Program-made: the position numbers and the translations under genes
Assembly (NCBI RefSeq): GCF_002149965.1
Contig: NZ_MSQB01000019.1
Coordinates: 1 to 64,000 of the forward strand
Origin: Novosphingobium panipatense
GTDB taxonomy: Bacteria; Pseudomonadota; Alphaproteobacteria; Sphingomonadales; Sphingomonadaceae
DNA: 64,000 bases
Reading direction: 5' to 3'
In this document: positions 24,780 to 33,972 of the stretch, in pieces
Position numbering within the stretch: the first letter of the stretch is position 1
Layout: the number at the start of each line of letters is the position of its first letter
The notes under the pieces: model-generated
What the model was told of the DNA's origin: nothing
The model's database searches: none
Seen by the model: the letters and a program-made list of their open reading frames with translations, nothing else

Positions 24780-24824
24780 GCCTTGCGGCTCCTCGTTTCG
24801 GGCGAGCGGATCGTTCGCGGATTG

Positions 24825-25250
24825 CTATTCAAGACCCGTGCCAGACGGCTTCCGGCTCCCCAACGCGGGGACGGTGCGGGCCTTGGCGATTGTGCGCTCC
24901 TGAAGCGCGGCGCGTTCCTCGGTGGCGGCGCGGCGGCGTTCGGCTTCGGCAAGAAGCAGTTGCTTGGCATCGGCAATGGACTGCGCGCGCACGGCATCGC
25001 CTTGGGTGGCTTGGCGAATGGCCTGAAGCCCGCCGACGAAGCGCCCCACCTGATGCAAAGCGCCGCCATCGGTCATTTCGCGGCGGGTCGCGTAGTCGTC
25101 GGCCATGCGGCGGGTCCGTTCGGAAAGATCGCGCAGGCGGGAGAGGGTGCTTTCCGCCTGCGCCGCCTCGATCGCGGCGGTCTGCCGGGCAATGGCGCGG
25201 ATCTTTTCGAGGCGGCGCAGCCGCATGAGCCGCCTGCGATCCTCGTTCAT
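24825..25250 (-). CDS. fliJ: flagellar export chaperone FliJ-like
   Basis: 141 aa, almost entirely charged coiled-coil helix (MNEDRRRLMRLRRLEKIRAIARQ..), as in FliJ. It overlaps the fliI stop by 4 nt, the expected place for FliJ, and would link the FliI ATPase ring to FlhA. Sequence conservation of this family is low, so the call leans on position and helical character. Confidence 0.8.
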   Translation of the reverse strand: MNEDRRRLMRLRRLEKIRAIARQTAAIEAAQAESTLSRLRDLSERTRRMADDYATRREMTDGGALHQVGRFVGGLQAIRQATQGDAVRAQSIADAKQLLLAEAERRRAATEERAALQERTIAKARTVPALGSRKPSGTGLE

Positions 25251-26620
25251 CGCCCGACGCCCAGCAGGGCCGCAAGCTGCGCGGCGCTTTCATCGAGCGG
25301 CACGATTTCGCCCTGGGGCTGGCCGAGAAAGCCGGTCAATTGGTCGTGCATGGCGATGGCCCGGTCCAGCTGAGGGTCCGCCCCGGCGCGATAGGCGCCC
25401 ATCAGCACGAGGTCGCGATTGGTCTCGTAGCTGGCGATAAGCGCGCGGAACTGCCGGGCAAGCTGCTGGTGGTCCTGCGGGACGATATCGTTCATCACCC
25501 GGCTGAGCGAGGCCGCGATGTCCACCGCCGGATATTGCCCGCGCTGAGCAAGATCGCGCGACAGCACGATGTGGCCGTCGAGGATCGAACGGGCCGTGTC
25601 CACCACCGGGTCGTCCTGGTTGTCGCCGTCCGCCAGCACCGTGTAGAGCCCGGTGACCGAGCCGCCCGATGCCGCGGAATTGCCCGCGCGCTCGACCAGT
25701 TTGGTGATCGTCGCCAAGGCGGAAGGCGGATAGCCGCGCGCCGCGCCGGGCTCCCCCAGCAACAGACCGATCTCGCGCGCGGCGTGGGCGACGCGGGTGA
25801 GGCTGTCCATGATCAGCAGGACCTGCCTGCCCCTTGCGCGGAAATGCTCGGCCATGGCGGTCGCCAGCATGGCGCCGCGCAGGCGCAGGTTCGGCGCATG
25901 GTCGGCGGGGACGGCGATCACCACGGTCTTGTCCCGCTTTTCGGCCTGCATGTGCCGCTCGACGAAGTCCGAGACCTCGCGCGCGCGCTCGCCGATCAGG
26001 CCGACGACCACCACCTCGGCACTGGCCCCGCGCGCGATCATATCGATCAGCACCGACTTGCCGACGCCCGAGCCTGCCATCACGCCGATGCGCTGGCCGA
26101 CCCCGAACGTGGTGAGGGCATTGAGCGCGCGCACGCCGGTATCGAAAGGCAGGCGCACCGGGCTGCGGTCCAGCGCGGAAGTCCGCACGCCGCCCGCGGG
26201 CCATTCGAGGCGGCTGTGGATCGCAAAGCCGCCGTCTATGGGAAGCGCCTCGCCGTCCACCGCGCGGCCCAGGAATGGATCACCTACCGGCAGCAGGCCG
26301 GGGCGCCCTTCCGCCCAGACCCGGGCGCCCGGACGCAGCAGGATCATGTCGCCGAGGAGCATCATCATCGTCCGCCCGTTGCGAAAGCCGATCACTTCGG
26401 CGGCCAGCGACTTGCCCGGTGCATGGGAGACGCGGCACATCGCACCGACCGGAACGGAAAGCCCGCTCACTTCCAGCAGCCCCCCGTCACAGGCGACGAC
26501 GAGGCCGAAGCGGCGGGGCGAGAGGTCGAGCGGCTGGGCACCGAGATCGGCCAGGATCGGTTTCCAGAGCTTCAGCAAGAGGAGGCTGCCCCGGTCAGCA
26601 TCGCTGGAGCGCCTCGGCAA
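25247..26620 (-). CDS. fliI: flagellar export ATPase FliI
   Basis: 457 aa, F1-beta-like. Walker A AGSGVGKS at residues 182-189, Walker B VLLIMDSLTRVAH, the type III ATPase stretch GEPGAARGYPPSALATI and TVLADGDNQDDPV. Energises substrate unfolding for export. A TTG start at 26620 overlaps the fliH end by 26 nt; the true start may lie slightly downstream. Confidence 0.95.
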   Translation of the reverse strand: MPRRSSDADRGSLLLLKLWKPILADLGAQPLDLSPRRFGLVVACDGGLLEVSGLSVPVGAMCRVSHAPGKSLAAEVIGFRNGRTMMMLLGDMILLRPGARVWAEGRPGLLPVGDPFLGRAVDGEALPIDGGFAIHSRLEWPAGGVRTSALDRSPVRLPFDTGVRALNALTTFGVGQRIGVMAGSGVGKSVLIDMIARGASAEVVVVGLIGERAREVSDFVERHMQAEKRDKTVVIAVPADHAPNLRLRGAMLATAMAEHFRARGRQVLLIMDSLTRVAHAAREIGLLLGEPGAARGYPPSALATITKLVERAGNSAASGGSVTGLYTVLADGDNQDDPVVDTARSILDGHIVLSRDLAQRGQYPAVDIAASLSRVMNDIVPQDHQQLARQFRALIASYETNRDLVLMGAYRAGADPQLDRAIAMHDQLTGFLGQPQGEIVPLDESAAQLAALLGVGR

Positions 26621-27254
26621 TGGCGCGGCGCCAGTTGGCGGGTCCGTCCTCCACCCCGCCGGTCGTGGTTTCGATGCGGACGGTGCCGCGTTCGAGCGTG
26701 GCGTCGGGCTGTACCTGCCATTCGGCGGAGAGCCGGGGGGAAACGAGCCGGAGGTCCTCGGGGTGAAGGCGGACGAGCCGTTCGTCCTCGGCGCGTTTCA
26801 GCATGGCGACGGCCACGGAGATGCGGCGCAGCAGGGCCTCAGGCTCTATCGCCAGCGGGGCTATGGCGGATTCGCACAAGGCCGAGACGGTATCGCGCAG
26901 GCGCAGGCGCAGTTCCTCTTCGAGCGCCGCGTCGAGCCGTTCGAAGGCCAGCGAAAGACCGGTTCGTGCGGCGGCTTCGGCATCGGCGCGGATCTGCGCT
27001 TCGCGGGAGGCCTGCTCGTGCCCCAAGGCGAACCCGTGGTTGAAGGCCTCGGCGACGGGGTCGGTACTGTCGGGTTGGTCATTGGGCGGCGGCGGCGCGG
27101 GATCGGCGGCCGGAGCGGGCGTCATGTCTCCGGCGAAGCGGGCATCCGGCTGGAACGCGGAAGGGCGGGACAGGCTTTCGGGTAGCCGCCTGCCGGTCTG
27201 GTCGGGGGGGCGTTCGCCTTCCGCGTTCCGGCGCGAGAAACCGAGGTCAGACAT
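26595..27254 (-). CDS. fliH: flagellar export regulator FliH
   Basis: 219 aa. Pro-rich N-terminal part (to ~60), then a helical stalk (FNHGFALGHEQASREAQIRADAEAAARTGLSLAFERLDAALEEELRLRLRDTVSALCESAIAPLA split by the helical repeat) and a V-ATPase E-like C-terminal domain (LVRLHPEDLRLVSP). It holds FliI at FliN. Overlaps fliG stop by 8 nt. Confidence 0.85.
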   Translation of the reverse strand: MSDLGFSRRNAEGERPPDQTGRRLPESLSRPSAFQPDARFAGDMTPAPAADPAPPPPNDQPDSTDPVAEAFNHGFALGHEQASREAQIRADAEAAARTGLSLAFERLDAALEEELRLRLRDTVSALCESAIAPLAIEPEALLRRISVAVAMLKRAEDERLVRLHPEDLRLVSPRLSAEWQVQPDATLERGTVRIETTTGGVEDGPANWRRAIAEALQRC

Positions 27255-28269
27255 AGTCGTCGTCTCCCGATCCGAAAGCGATCGTGCCGTCGGCGGCCAG
27301 GCGGCGCGCTATCGTCACGACTTCCTTCTGCGCCGCGACCACATCGGCAAGGCGTGTCCGCCCCCGCGCGGCGATCTCGTCCTTCACGCCGTCGGCGGCG
27401 CGGCTGGACATGGCGCGGAAGAACACCTCGCGTTCCGCCTCGTCCACGCCCTTGAGCGCATCGATCAGGGTATCGTTGGGGACATCGCGCAGCAGGGAGC
27501 CCATCGCCTTGGGATCGAGCACGAAGAGATGTTCGAACTTGAACATCTCGTCCTCGATCTGCCGCGCCAGCACCTTGTCGCGGCGGCTCAGCTCACCCAG
27601 GACGCGCTTCTCCACGACTTTGCCGACGCCGTTGATGATCTCCGCCGCCTCGCGCGCGCCGCCGATCGAGAGCGGGCGGTGGCCGTGATGCTCGGCAATG
27701 CGGCGGGCCAGCAGGTCCTCCAGCATGAGGATGGCCTGGGGCGAGACCGGGCCGAGCGTAGCGATCCGGTGGACGATGCCGGGCTGGTCCTCGGCAGGAA
27801 GCGCGTGGAGCACGGCCGCCGCCACTTCGGGCGCGAGCTGTACCAGCAGCACGGCAATGGCCTGTGGATGCTCGCCGCGTACCAGCGGCGCGAGCGAATC
27901 CGGGGTGAGCCAGCGCGCGAGTTCGAGCGCGGGATGCTGGGGCGCGGCAGGCAGGATGCGGCGCATCATGTTGTCCGCCTTCACCTCACCCACGGCGCGG
28001 GCGAACATGCCGCGCACCTGCCCCGCCCGGTCGTGCGCGACCAGACCGAGCGTCTCGGTCCGCGCGACGAAACCGGCGATGGCCCCGGCGATCAGGTCTG
28101 GCCCGATTTCCCCCAGCGCGCACATCCTTTCGCCGAGACGGTGCAGCTCTTCCGGCTCCAGTTCCGCCAGGATGCGGCTGGTCTGCTCCTCATCGAGCAG
28201 CATCATCATGATCGCGGCGTTCTCCCCGGAAGTAAGCGGGGCGGTGAGGGGGGCGGGCGTTTCGCTCAT
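27247..28269 (-). CDS. fliG: flagellar motor switch protein FliG
   Basis: 340 aa. All three FliG domains are visible, including the EHPQAIAVLLVQL middle-domain motif and the C-terminal torque helix region (MFKFEHLFVLDPKAMGSLLRDV..DTLIDALKGVDEAEREVFFRAMSSRAADGVKDEIA). Charged residues that face MotA are kept. Start overlaps fliF stop by 1 nt. Confidence 0.95.
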   Translation of the reverse strand: MSETPAPLTAPLTSGENAAIMMMLLDEEQTSRILAELEPEELHRLGERMCALGEIGPDLIAGAIAGFVARTETLGLVAHDRAGQVRGMFARAVGEVKADNMMRRILPAAPQHPALELARWLTPDSLAPLVRGEHPQAIAVLLVQLAPEVAAAVLHALPAEDQPGIVHRIATLGPVSPQAILMLEDLLARRIAEHHGHRPLSIGGAREAAEIINGVGKVVEKRVLGELSRRDKVLARQIEDEMFKFEHLFVLDPKAMGSLLRDVPNDTLIDALKGVDEAEREVFFRAMSSRAADGVKDEIAARGRTRLADVVAAQKEVVTIARRLAADGTIAFGSGDDDYV

Positions 28270-30059
28270 CAGGCGGCCCTCGCCCCATTGGCCCTCGCCT
28301 CGTTTGCCTCATCGCCGGGCAACGGGTCGTTGATCATCTGGCGAAGCGCGGCGACGGCGCTGTCGGGCTGTTCCGACACCAGGCGTTGCGCCAGGTTGAC
28401 CTGCCGCGAGAGCAGGTCGGCGCGTTGCAGATCGATGTCGAGACCGTCGGCGCCGGGGATCTCGGGGCGATGCGGCAGGGCACCCGCCAGCGCTCCGGTC
28501 GCGGCCGGGTCGTCGCGCGCACGTTCGAGGGCAAGGCGGACGGCGTCTCCGTCCCCGGCTTCCTCTATGACGTCGCCTTTCGCCTTGCGGCGTTTGCGGC
28601 CGGGGGCCTTGTTGCCCTGCGCAGCGTCGCGCCGCACCGCCGCGATGAGCGGGCGTATGCCGAGCATCAGCACCATCAGCACGGCCAGCAGGGCGGCGCC
28701 GTTGCGCACGATCATTGCGAACCACGGCGTTTCGTAGAAGGGAAGGGCGCTGTCGCTGGCCGGTTCGAACTTGCGGACGATCACCTTGACCTGATCGCCG
28801 CGCTGCGGGTCCGCGCCGACGGCCGCGCTTACCAGTGCCTCTATGTCCTGAACCTCCCGCGCGCCTTTCACGGCGTCTGCCTTGATCGCCACGGCCACGG
28901 AAATGCGCTTGATCCCGCCGGGGCGCGTATTGGCCACCGAGACCTGACGGCCCAGTTCGTAAGTGCGGCTGGACGAGGATTCGCCGTTGGTCGGGCCGGT
29001 CGATGATGCCGGTGCGGGCGTTTCCTGCGGCGGGCCGGGGCGGGGCTGTGCGGCAGGCGGCGGTGTGTTCGAGAGGACGCCCGGTACGCCCACAGCGGGA
29101 GGCGCGCCGGTGGATTGCGATTGTTCCTGCGTCTCGCTGCGCACTACGCCGTCCTTGTCGTAGCTTTCGCGCGCGGACGTCACGTCGTCCATGTCCAGCG
29201 CGACTTGCGCCTGGGTCGTGAAATTGTCGGGGCCGAGCACCGGGGTGAGCAGGCCGGAGACCTGATCGCGGATCTTCGCCTCCAGACGCGATTGCAGGTT
29301 CATGCTGTCGGCGTCGGCACCGCCGTCCTGCGACAGGAGGCGCCCGTGCTGGTCCACCACTTTCACGGCATCGCTGGCAAGACCCGGGACCGATCCGGCA
29401 ACGAGATTGACCACGGCCATGACCTGCCCCTCGGAAAGCTGACGTCCGGCCTTGAGCCTGACCATGACCGAGGCGGTGGGCGGAACGTTCTCGCGCACGA
29501 AGACCGACTTTTCGCCCTCTGCTATATGAACCCGGACGGCTTCGACGCCGTCGATCTCGGCAATGGTCGATTGCAGGTCGTGCTCGCGTGCGGAGCGCAG
29601 GCGTTCGCCCTCCAGCGTGCGGCTGGCGCCCATCGGCAGCTTGTCCAGCATCTGGTCGCCGCTTTCGGGTGCGGCAAGAGCGCCGTCGGAGGCGACCAGC
29701 ATCCGGGCCTTGTAGAAGTCTCCCTCGCCCACCGTGAGCGTGCCCGTGCCGCTGTCGATCCGGTAACCGATGCCCGCCTGATCGAGCGCGGCGACCACGC
29801 CGGCGCGGTCGGCATCGTCGAGCTGTCCGTAAAGCACCCGCTGCGGCGAAGGGGCCAGCGTGGCCCATGCCAGCAGTGCCCCGCCCACGGCGGCGAAGCC
29901 GACGAAGGCAGGCAGCAGCTTCCTGACCGCGGGCTGGGCGGCGAAGGCGCCGAGGCGGGTCAGCACCGGGCCGCCCGAGCGATCCATGAGCGGGGCGAAA
30001 AGGGAAGGGGCGGGGTGCCGGGCGCCGTCACCGGCCCGCGCGGGAACGAGATCGGCCAT
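28269..30059 (-). CDS. fliF: flagellar MS-ring protein FliF
   Basis: 596 aa. Membrane helix near 47-70, YscJ/FliF domain (residues ~75-240, LPMGASRTLEGERLRSAREHDLQSTIAEIDGVEAVRVHIAE region), Pro/Ser-rich insert, second helix near 440 (FAMIVRNGAALLAVLMVLML) and a cytoplasmic tail that binds FliG. First structural element of the basal body. Follows fliE by 5 nt. Confidence 0.95.
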   Translation of the reverse strand: MADLVPARAGDGARHPAPSLFAPLMDRSGGPVLTRLGAFAAQPAVRKLLPAFVGFAAVGGALLAWATLAPSPQRVLYGQLDDADRAGVVAALDQAGIGYRIDSGTGTLTVGEGDFYKARMLVASDGALAAPESGDQMLDKLPMGASRTLEGERLRSAREHDLQSTIAEIDGVEAVRVHIAEGEKSVFVRENVPPTASVMVRLKAGRQLSEGQVMAVVNLVAGSVPGLASDAVKVVDQHGRLLSQDGGADADSMNLQSRLEAKIRDQVSGLLTPVLGPDNFTTQAQVALDMDDVTSARESYDKDGVVRSETQEQSQSTGAPPAVGVPGVLSNTPPPAAQPRPGPPQETPAPASSTGPTNGESSSSRTYELGRQVSVANTRPGGIKRISVAVAIKADAVKGAREVQDIEALVSAAVGADPQRGDQVKVIVRKFEPASDSALPFYETPWFAMIVRNGAALLAVLMVLMLGIRPLIAAVRRDAAQGNKAPGRKRRKAKGDVIEEAGDGDAVRLALERARDDPAATGALAGALPHRPEIPGADGLDIDLQRADLLSRQVNLAQRLVSEQPDSAVAALRQMINDPLPGDEANEARANGARAA

Positions 30060-30064
30060 TCAGC

Positions 30065-30424
30065 TCAGACTCCCATCCGCATGATGTCCTGATAGGCCGA
30101 GAGCAGGCGGTTGCGCACCTGCATGGTGGCCTCGAAGGCGATCCCGGCCTCCTGCCGGGCAAGCATGACCCGGGCCACGTCCGTCACTTCGCCTTTCTGG
30201 TAGGCATCGGTCACGCTTTCCGCGCGGCCTTGCGCGGCATTGACGCCGTCCAGCGCCGCCTTCAGCGTATCGGCGAAGCCCTGGCCGGACGAAGTCGCAA
30301 AGTCGTTCGCTGTACTGCCTTGCGCGGCGTGGATCTGCTGAAGCAGGTCGCTGCGCTGGATGATCTGCTCCCGCATCGCCATGATCTGCTGGATGCCGCT
30401 TGAAAGGCCGGTCGGCGCGCTCAT
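30065..30424 (-). CDS. fliE: flagellar hook-basal body protein FliE
   Basis: 119 aa. C-terminal rod-type signature (DVARVMLARQEAGIAFEATMQVRNRLLSAYQDIMRMGV) is clear. FliE joins the MS ring to the rod. The start overlaps the stop of the sigma-54 activator by 4 nt, so activator and structural genes share one transcript. Confidence 0.95.
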   Translation of the reverse strand: MSAPTGLSSGIQQIMAMREQIIQRSDLLQQIHAAQGSTANDFATSSGQGFADTLKAALDGVNAAQGRAESVTDAYQKGEVTDVARVMLARQEAGIAFEATMQVRNRLLSAYQDIMRMGV

Positions 30425-31707
30425 CGCCGGGCGCCCGCGGCGCCGCGCAGGCTATGCGGGCCGATGTCGATACCGGCCTCGCGCAGTGCGGCGAGGCGGT
30501 ATCGCAAGGTTCTTTCGGAAATGCCGAGTTCGCGGGCGGCGCGCAGGCGGTTGCCGCCGCAGGCCTCCAGCGTCTCGACGATGGCGCGCGCTTCGGAGTG
30601 CTGGACGATGCTGGAAAGCTTGCGACCGCTCTCGGCCACCGGGACAGCCGTTGCCGCAAGCAGCGCCGCCGGGATCAGCCGGGCAGGACTGTCGAAGACG
30701 ATGTGCTCGGGTGCGATCAGCGCCTTGCCGTGGACCAGCAGCAGGGCGCGGCGGATCACGTTTTCCAGTTCGCGAACATTGCCGGGCCATGCGTGCAGCT
30801 TGAGCATGGCCAGCGCGGCCTCGCCCAGGCAGGGCACCCGTGCCGGATCGGGCGCATGGCGCATCGCCATCGCGAAAGCGAGCGGCGCGATATCCTCGGG
30901 CCGCTCGCGCAAGGGACGCAAGGTGAGCGGGAAGACGTTCAGCCGGTAATAGAGGTCGTCCCGAAAGCGGCCTTCGGCGACTTCGGCGGGCAGGTCGCGG
31001 TTGGCGCAGGCGATGACGCGCAGGTCTACCCTTATCGGCCGGGTCGCGCCGATCGGCACGACTTCCTGCTCCTGGAGCGCGCGCAGCAGCTTGGCCTGGA
31101 GCGGCAGGGGCAGTTCCGCGATCTCGTCGAGCAGCAGGGTCCCGCCGTCCGCCGCGCGCATGAAGCCCTCGCCGGCCTGGGTCGCGCCGGTGAAGGCGCC
31201 CTTCTGATGGCCGAACAGCATGGCTTCCAGCATGGTTTCCGGCATGGCCGCGCAATTGACGGCGATGAACGGGCCGCCCCGTCGCGGGCTGCGGGCGTGG
31301 ATGAAGCGGCTGAGCACTTCCTTGCCGGTGCCGGTCGGGCCGTTGATCAGCACGGGAATGTCGCTGGCAGCCAGACGATCCGCCAGCGCGAAAACGGAAA
31401 GACTTTCGGGATCGGCGGCGATCGGATCGTCCGGCCCGGCCATGGCGGCCAGCAGCATGGCCAGCGCCGCTTCGCTCAGGGGATCGGCATAAGTCATCTC
31501 GACAAGGCCGGCGCTCGTACGGGAGAGGGACGGCCGGGCACCGCGCGAAAGCCGCACGCTGCGTGCAGCAGAACGGGGGGCACTCTCGGCATCCCCGTGC
31601 AACGCGATCGCCGAACAGTCGAACAGCGACCCGGCGATGGCGACGGCGCGCCGGACCAGGAGGCCGTGGCGCCGGTTAAAATCCGTGTCGAATTCCTGCT
31701 CGACCAT
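30421..31707 (-). CDS. sigma-54-dependent flagellar transcription activator
   Basis: 428 aa from ATG 31707 (GGGGA 9 nt upstream); ATG 31716 is an alternative. No receiver domain; the short N-terminal region is not recognised. AAA+ domain: Walker A GPTGTGKE, the sigma-54-contacting GAFTGA loop (HQKGAFTGATQAGEG), Walker B GGTLLLDEIAELP and sensor R region (RFRDDLYYRLNVFPLTLRPLRER). Fis-type HTH at the C-terminus (NRLRAARELGISERTLRYRLAAL). Equivalent in role to FlbD/FleQ/FlrC. It heads the fliE operon and likely drives the -24/-12 promoters listed here. Confidence 0.9.
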   Translation of the reverse strand: MVEQEFDTDFNRRHGLLVRRAVAIAGSLFDCSAIALHGDAESAPRSAARSVRLSRGARPSLSRTSAGLVEMTYADPLSEAALAMLLAAMAGPDDPIAADPESLSVFALADRLAASDIPVLINGPTGTGKEVLSRFIHARSPRRGGPFIAVNCAAMPETMLEAMLFGHQKGAFTGATQAGEGFMRAADGGTLLLDEIAELPLPLQAKLLRALQEQEVVPIGATRPIRVDLRVIACANRDLPAEVAEGRFRDDLYYRLNVFPLTLRPLRERPEDIAPLAFAMAMRHAPDPARVPCLGEAALAMLKLHAWPGNVRELENVIRRALLLVHGKALIAPEHIVFDSPARLIPAALLAATAVPVAESGRKLSSIVQHSEARAIVETLEACGGNRLRAARELGISERTLRYRLAALREAGIDIGPHSLRGAAGARR

Positions 31708-31914
31708 ATGTCGCATCCCCAGCGGAATTAATCGGTTTCGGGGGATCGCTATGCGTGCCTAACGGCAAACCTTTGGGAAATTTAAGGCCCCGTAGCAGCC
31801 CTTAGTGAAGGTAAATTCCGGCAGATATCCGTGTGTTCCAGAGACGGGCCTTGGCGCGGCCGGGCTTAAATTCGCCGCCCGCATGCCGGTCTTTGTCTCG
31901 ACAGCCGCACCGGA

Positions 31915-31930
31915 TGGGCCGGCAGATGCT
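31915..31930 (+). promoter_or_regulatory. sigma-54 promoter of flagellin gene
   Basis: TGGGCCGGCAGATGCT: GG and GC are separated by exactly 10 bp and 8 of 11 informative positions match TGGCACG-N4-TTGCW. The predicted start near 31941 leaves a 25-nt leader that contains the GGGAG ribosome binding site. Confidence 0.65.
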
Positions 31931-31965
31931 GTTTGACCTTCGATACACGCAACGGGAGCCGATAC

Positions 31966-32787
31966 ATGTCCGTAATCAACACCAATATCAGCGCGATTCG
32001 CGCTTCGAACGCTTCGAACGCCGCCAACAAGATGCTGGGCACCGCGATGGAGCGCCTTTCCACCGGCAAGCGCATCAATTCCGCCAAGGACGACGCCGCC
32101 GGCCTTGCCATCGCCACCTCGATGACCGCGCAAGTCCGCGGCATGAGCCAGGGCATCCGCAATGCCAACGACGGCATCTCGCTGGCCCAGACCGCCGAAG
32201 GCGCGCTGTCGGAAGTGACGAACATGCTCCAGCGCGTTCGCGAACTGGCGATCCAGTCGTCCTCGGAAACCTACCAGGATACAGACCGCGATGCGATGCA
32301 GCTGGAAGTCACGGCCCTGACCGGCCAGATCGACGATATCCTCACCCAGACCACTTTCAACGGCAACACCCTGTTTGCCACCACCGGCACCGACGTCACT
32401 TTCGACATCCAGACCGGCGCCAACTCGGGCGAGACGGTCACGCTGACATCGAAGATGATCGACGGCACCAATCTCGATGCCACGGCGCTCGACGTCTCCA
32501 CTGCCGCGGATGCTTCGAACACGCTCGACAGCATCGATGATGCGCTTGAGGACGTGAATCAGGCCCGCGCCTCGCTCGGCGCCGGTCAGAACCGGCTCGA
32601 ATCTGCGATCAACAACCTGACGAACAACGTCACCAACCTGTCCGACGCCCGCTCGCGGATCGAGGATGCCGATTATTCGGCGGAAACCACGCAGATGGCC
32701 AAGGCGCAGATCCTCAGCCAGGCTTCGACCGCCATGCTCGCGCAGGCCAACCAGAGCCAGCAGAACGTGCTGTCGCTGCTGCGTTAA
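31966..32787 (+). CDS. fliC: flagellin
   Basis: 273 aa. N-terminal D0/D1 (INTNISAIRASNASNAANKML, ERLSTGKRINSAKDDAAGLAIA) and C-terminal D1/D0 (RSRIEDADYSAETTQMAKAQILSQASTAMLAQANQSQQNVLSLLR in part) are canonical, with a short central domain. Start ATG 31966 follows GGGAG; a longer frame upstream lacks a binding site. The only flagellin gene in the window, placed divergently from the activator gene. Confidence 0.95.
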   Translation: MSVINTNISAIRASNASNAANKMLGTAMERLSTGKRINSAKDDAAGLAIATSMTAQVRGMSQGIRNANDGISLAQTAEGALSEVTNMLQRVRELAIQSSSETYQDTDRDAMQLEVTALTGQIDDILTQTTFNGNTLFATTGTDVTFDIQTGANSGETVTLTSKMIDGTNLDATALDVSTAADASNTLDSIDDALEDVNQARASLGAGQNRLESAINNLTNNVTNLSDARSRIEDADYSAETTQMAKAQILSQASTAMLAQANQSQQNVLSLLR

Positions 32788-32824
32788 GACCTATCGGCAA
32801 AGCGGCGGGTCTATGCCCGCCGCA

Positions 32825-32859
32825 AGGACCCGGCGCCATTCCCCTGAGCGCCGGGTCCT
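32825..32859 (+). terminator. flagellin terminator hairpin
   Basis: 11-bp perfect stem AGGACCCGGCG/CGCCGGGTCCT with a 13-nt loop, preceded by a smaller GGCGGG/CCCGCC hairpin at 32804-32821. No long T tract, so it may also stabilise the mRNA end. Confidence 0.65.
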
Positions 32860-32958
32860 CCATTGGAGCGGCCTGGCCATCAGCCAATACCGTGAGGCAA
32901 CAGACGGGAAACGATCGGTTCATAAAAGAACATATCCCTTATCCCGATCTGGAATCCC

Positions 32959-33645
32959 ATGCGCCGCGTTCCTGCCTGCTGCCTTGCTCTTGCCTCGTTT
33001 TGCACCGCCTCCGTCGCCTCGGCAGAAACCAGCGAGGACGAGCAGGTCTGGGTCAATCTCACGGCGATGGGGCCGATTGCCGGCGACGTCGTCTACTTTG
33101 CCGAACTCCAACCGCGCATGGGCGACGGCGCCTCTCGGCTCGACCAGCTGCTCCTGCGCGGCGCGGTGGGCCTCAAGCTCTCGCCCGCCGTCACGCTCTA
33201 CCAGGGCTATGCCCATGTTGTGGTGCCGGTGGACGGCGGCAAGGACGTGAACGAGGAACGCAGCTTCCAGCAGCTCAATTGGGCCATGGGCAAGCCCTGG
33301 GGCGGCGAACTGACCTCGCGCACGCGTTTCGAACAGCGCTGGCGTTCGGACGGCGGCGACACGGGCTGGCGCCTGCGCGAGATGCTGCGCTATGAAAAAC
33401 CGCTGAAGCCCGGCACCCAGACGGTGAATGCGCTCGTCTATGCGGAAGGCTTCCTGGCGCTCAACGATACCGACTGGGGTGCGCGAAGCGGGTTCGACCA
33501 GTTGCGCTCCTTCGTCGGCGTCGAGCTGGGCGTGAAGGATGCGACTACCGTGGAACTCGGCTATCTCAACCAGGTGATCGACCAGAGCCGGGGGCGGACG
33601 CGGGTGAACCACGTCGCGTCGGTGTCGCTGTTCTTCCGGCACTGA
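32959..33645 (+). CDS. DUF2490 outer-membrane protein
   Basis: 228 aa with signal peptide (cleavage after SVASA). The mature part has alternating aromatic beta strands ending in phenylalanine-rich SLFFRH, typical of an outer-membrane barrel, and matches DUF2490 proteins (LNWAMGKPWGGELTSRTRFEQRWRSDGGDTGWRLREMLRYEKPL region). Function unknown. Inserted between flagellin and ahpF without a clear functional tie. Confidence 0.8.
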   Translation: MRRVPACCLALASFCTASVASAETSEDEQVWVNLTAMGPIAGDVVYFAELQPRMGDGASRLDQLLLRGAVGLKLSPAVTLYQGYAHVVVPVDGGKDVNEERSFQQLNWAMGKPWGGELTSRTRFEQRWRSDGGDTGWRLREMLRYEKPLKPGTQTVNALVYAEGFLALNDTDWGARSGFDQLRSFVGVELGVKDATTVELGYLNQVIDQSRGRTRVNHVASVSLFFRH

Positions 33646-33717
33646 GGGGGAGGCTTTGCGGACTATTTCGTCTATACGAAATCGCCCAAAAACCCGCGAG
33701 GCCCCGGCACCTGCAAC

Positions 33718-33851
33718 GTCATCCTGAACTTGTTTCAGGATCCATCGATGGGCCTCACCAAGCGATAGCGTGAAGAGCGCGGCGAGTGGGAAATGCCGAT
33801 CGAAAGCCAATGCTTTCGGCACGATGGATCCTGAAACAAGTTCAGGATGAC
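33718..33851. repeat. REP pair, CATCCTGAAC-type
   Basis: Perfect 28-bp inverted arms 33718-33745 and 33824-33851 (outer ends GTCATCCTGAACTTG) around 78 bp. The same family recurs at 36901-37008, which marks a dispersed palindromic element. Confidence 0.8.
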
Positions 33852-33910
33852 GACTTTGATGACGGAAGGGCGGGCTGTTCCGAAGGCAACATCGTCGTAA
33901 CGTGAAGGCC

Positions 33911-33945
33911 TATAATAAAACAAGCGGGAGTCTCGCGACTCCCGC
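33911..33945 (-). terminator. Rho-independent terminator of ahpF
   Basis: Reading on the minus strand: stem GCGGGAGT/ACTCCCGC (33924-33945) with 6-nt loop, followed by TTGTTTTATTAT. Textbook intrinsic terminator 28 bp after the ahpF stop. Confidence 0.85.
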
Positions 33946-33972
33946 CCGTATCTGTTTCCGGCGGCGTTTGAA

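Larger units (their letters stand above)
33646..33972. other. 327-bp intergenic region with REP pair and terminator
   Basis: No gene. Contains the 28-bp inverted REP arms (33718-33745, 33824-33851) and the ahpF terminator (33911-33945). Confidence 0.7.

Noticed and set aside
31861..31885. TTGGCGCGGCCGGGCTTA as a flagellin sigma-54 promoter
   Set aside because: GG to GC spacing is 9 rather than 10; the element at 31915 has correct spacing and a better place.
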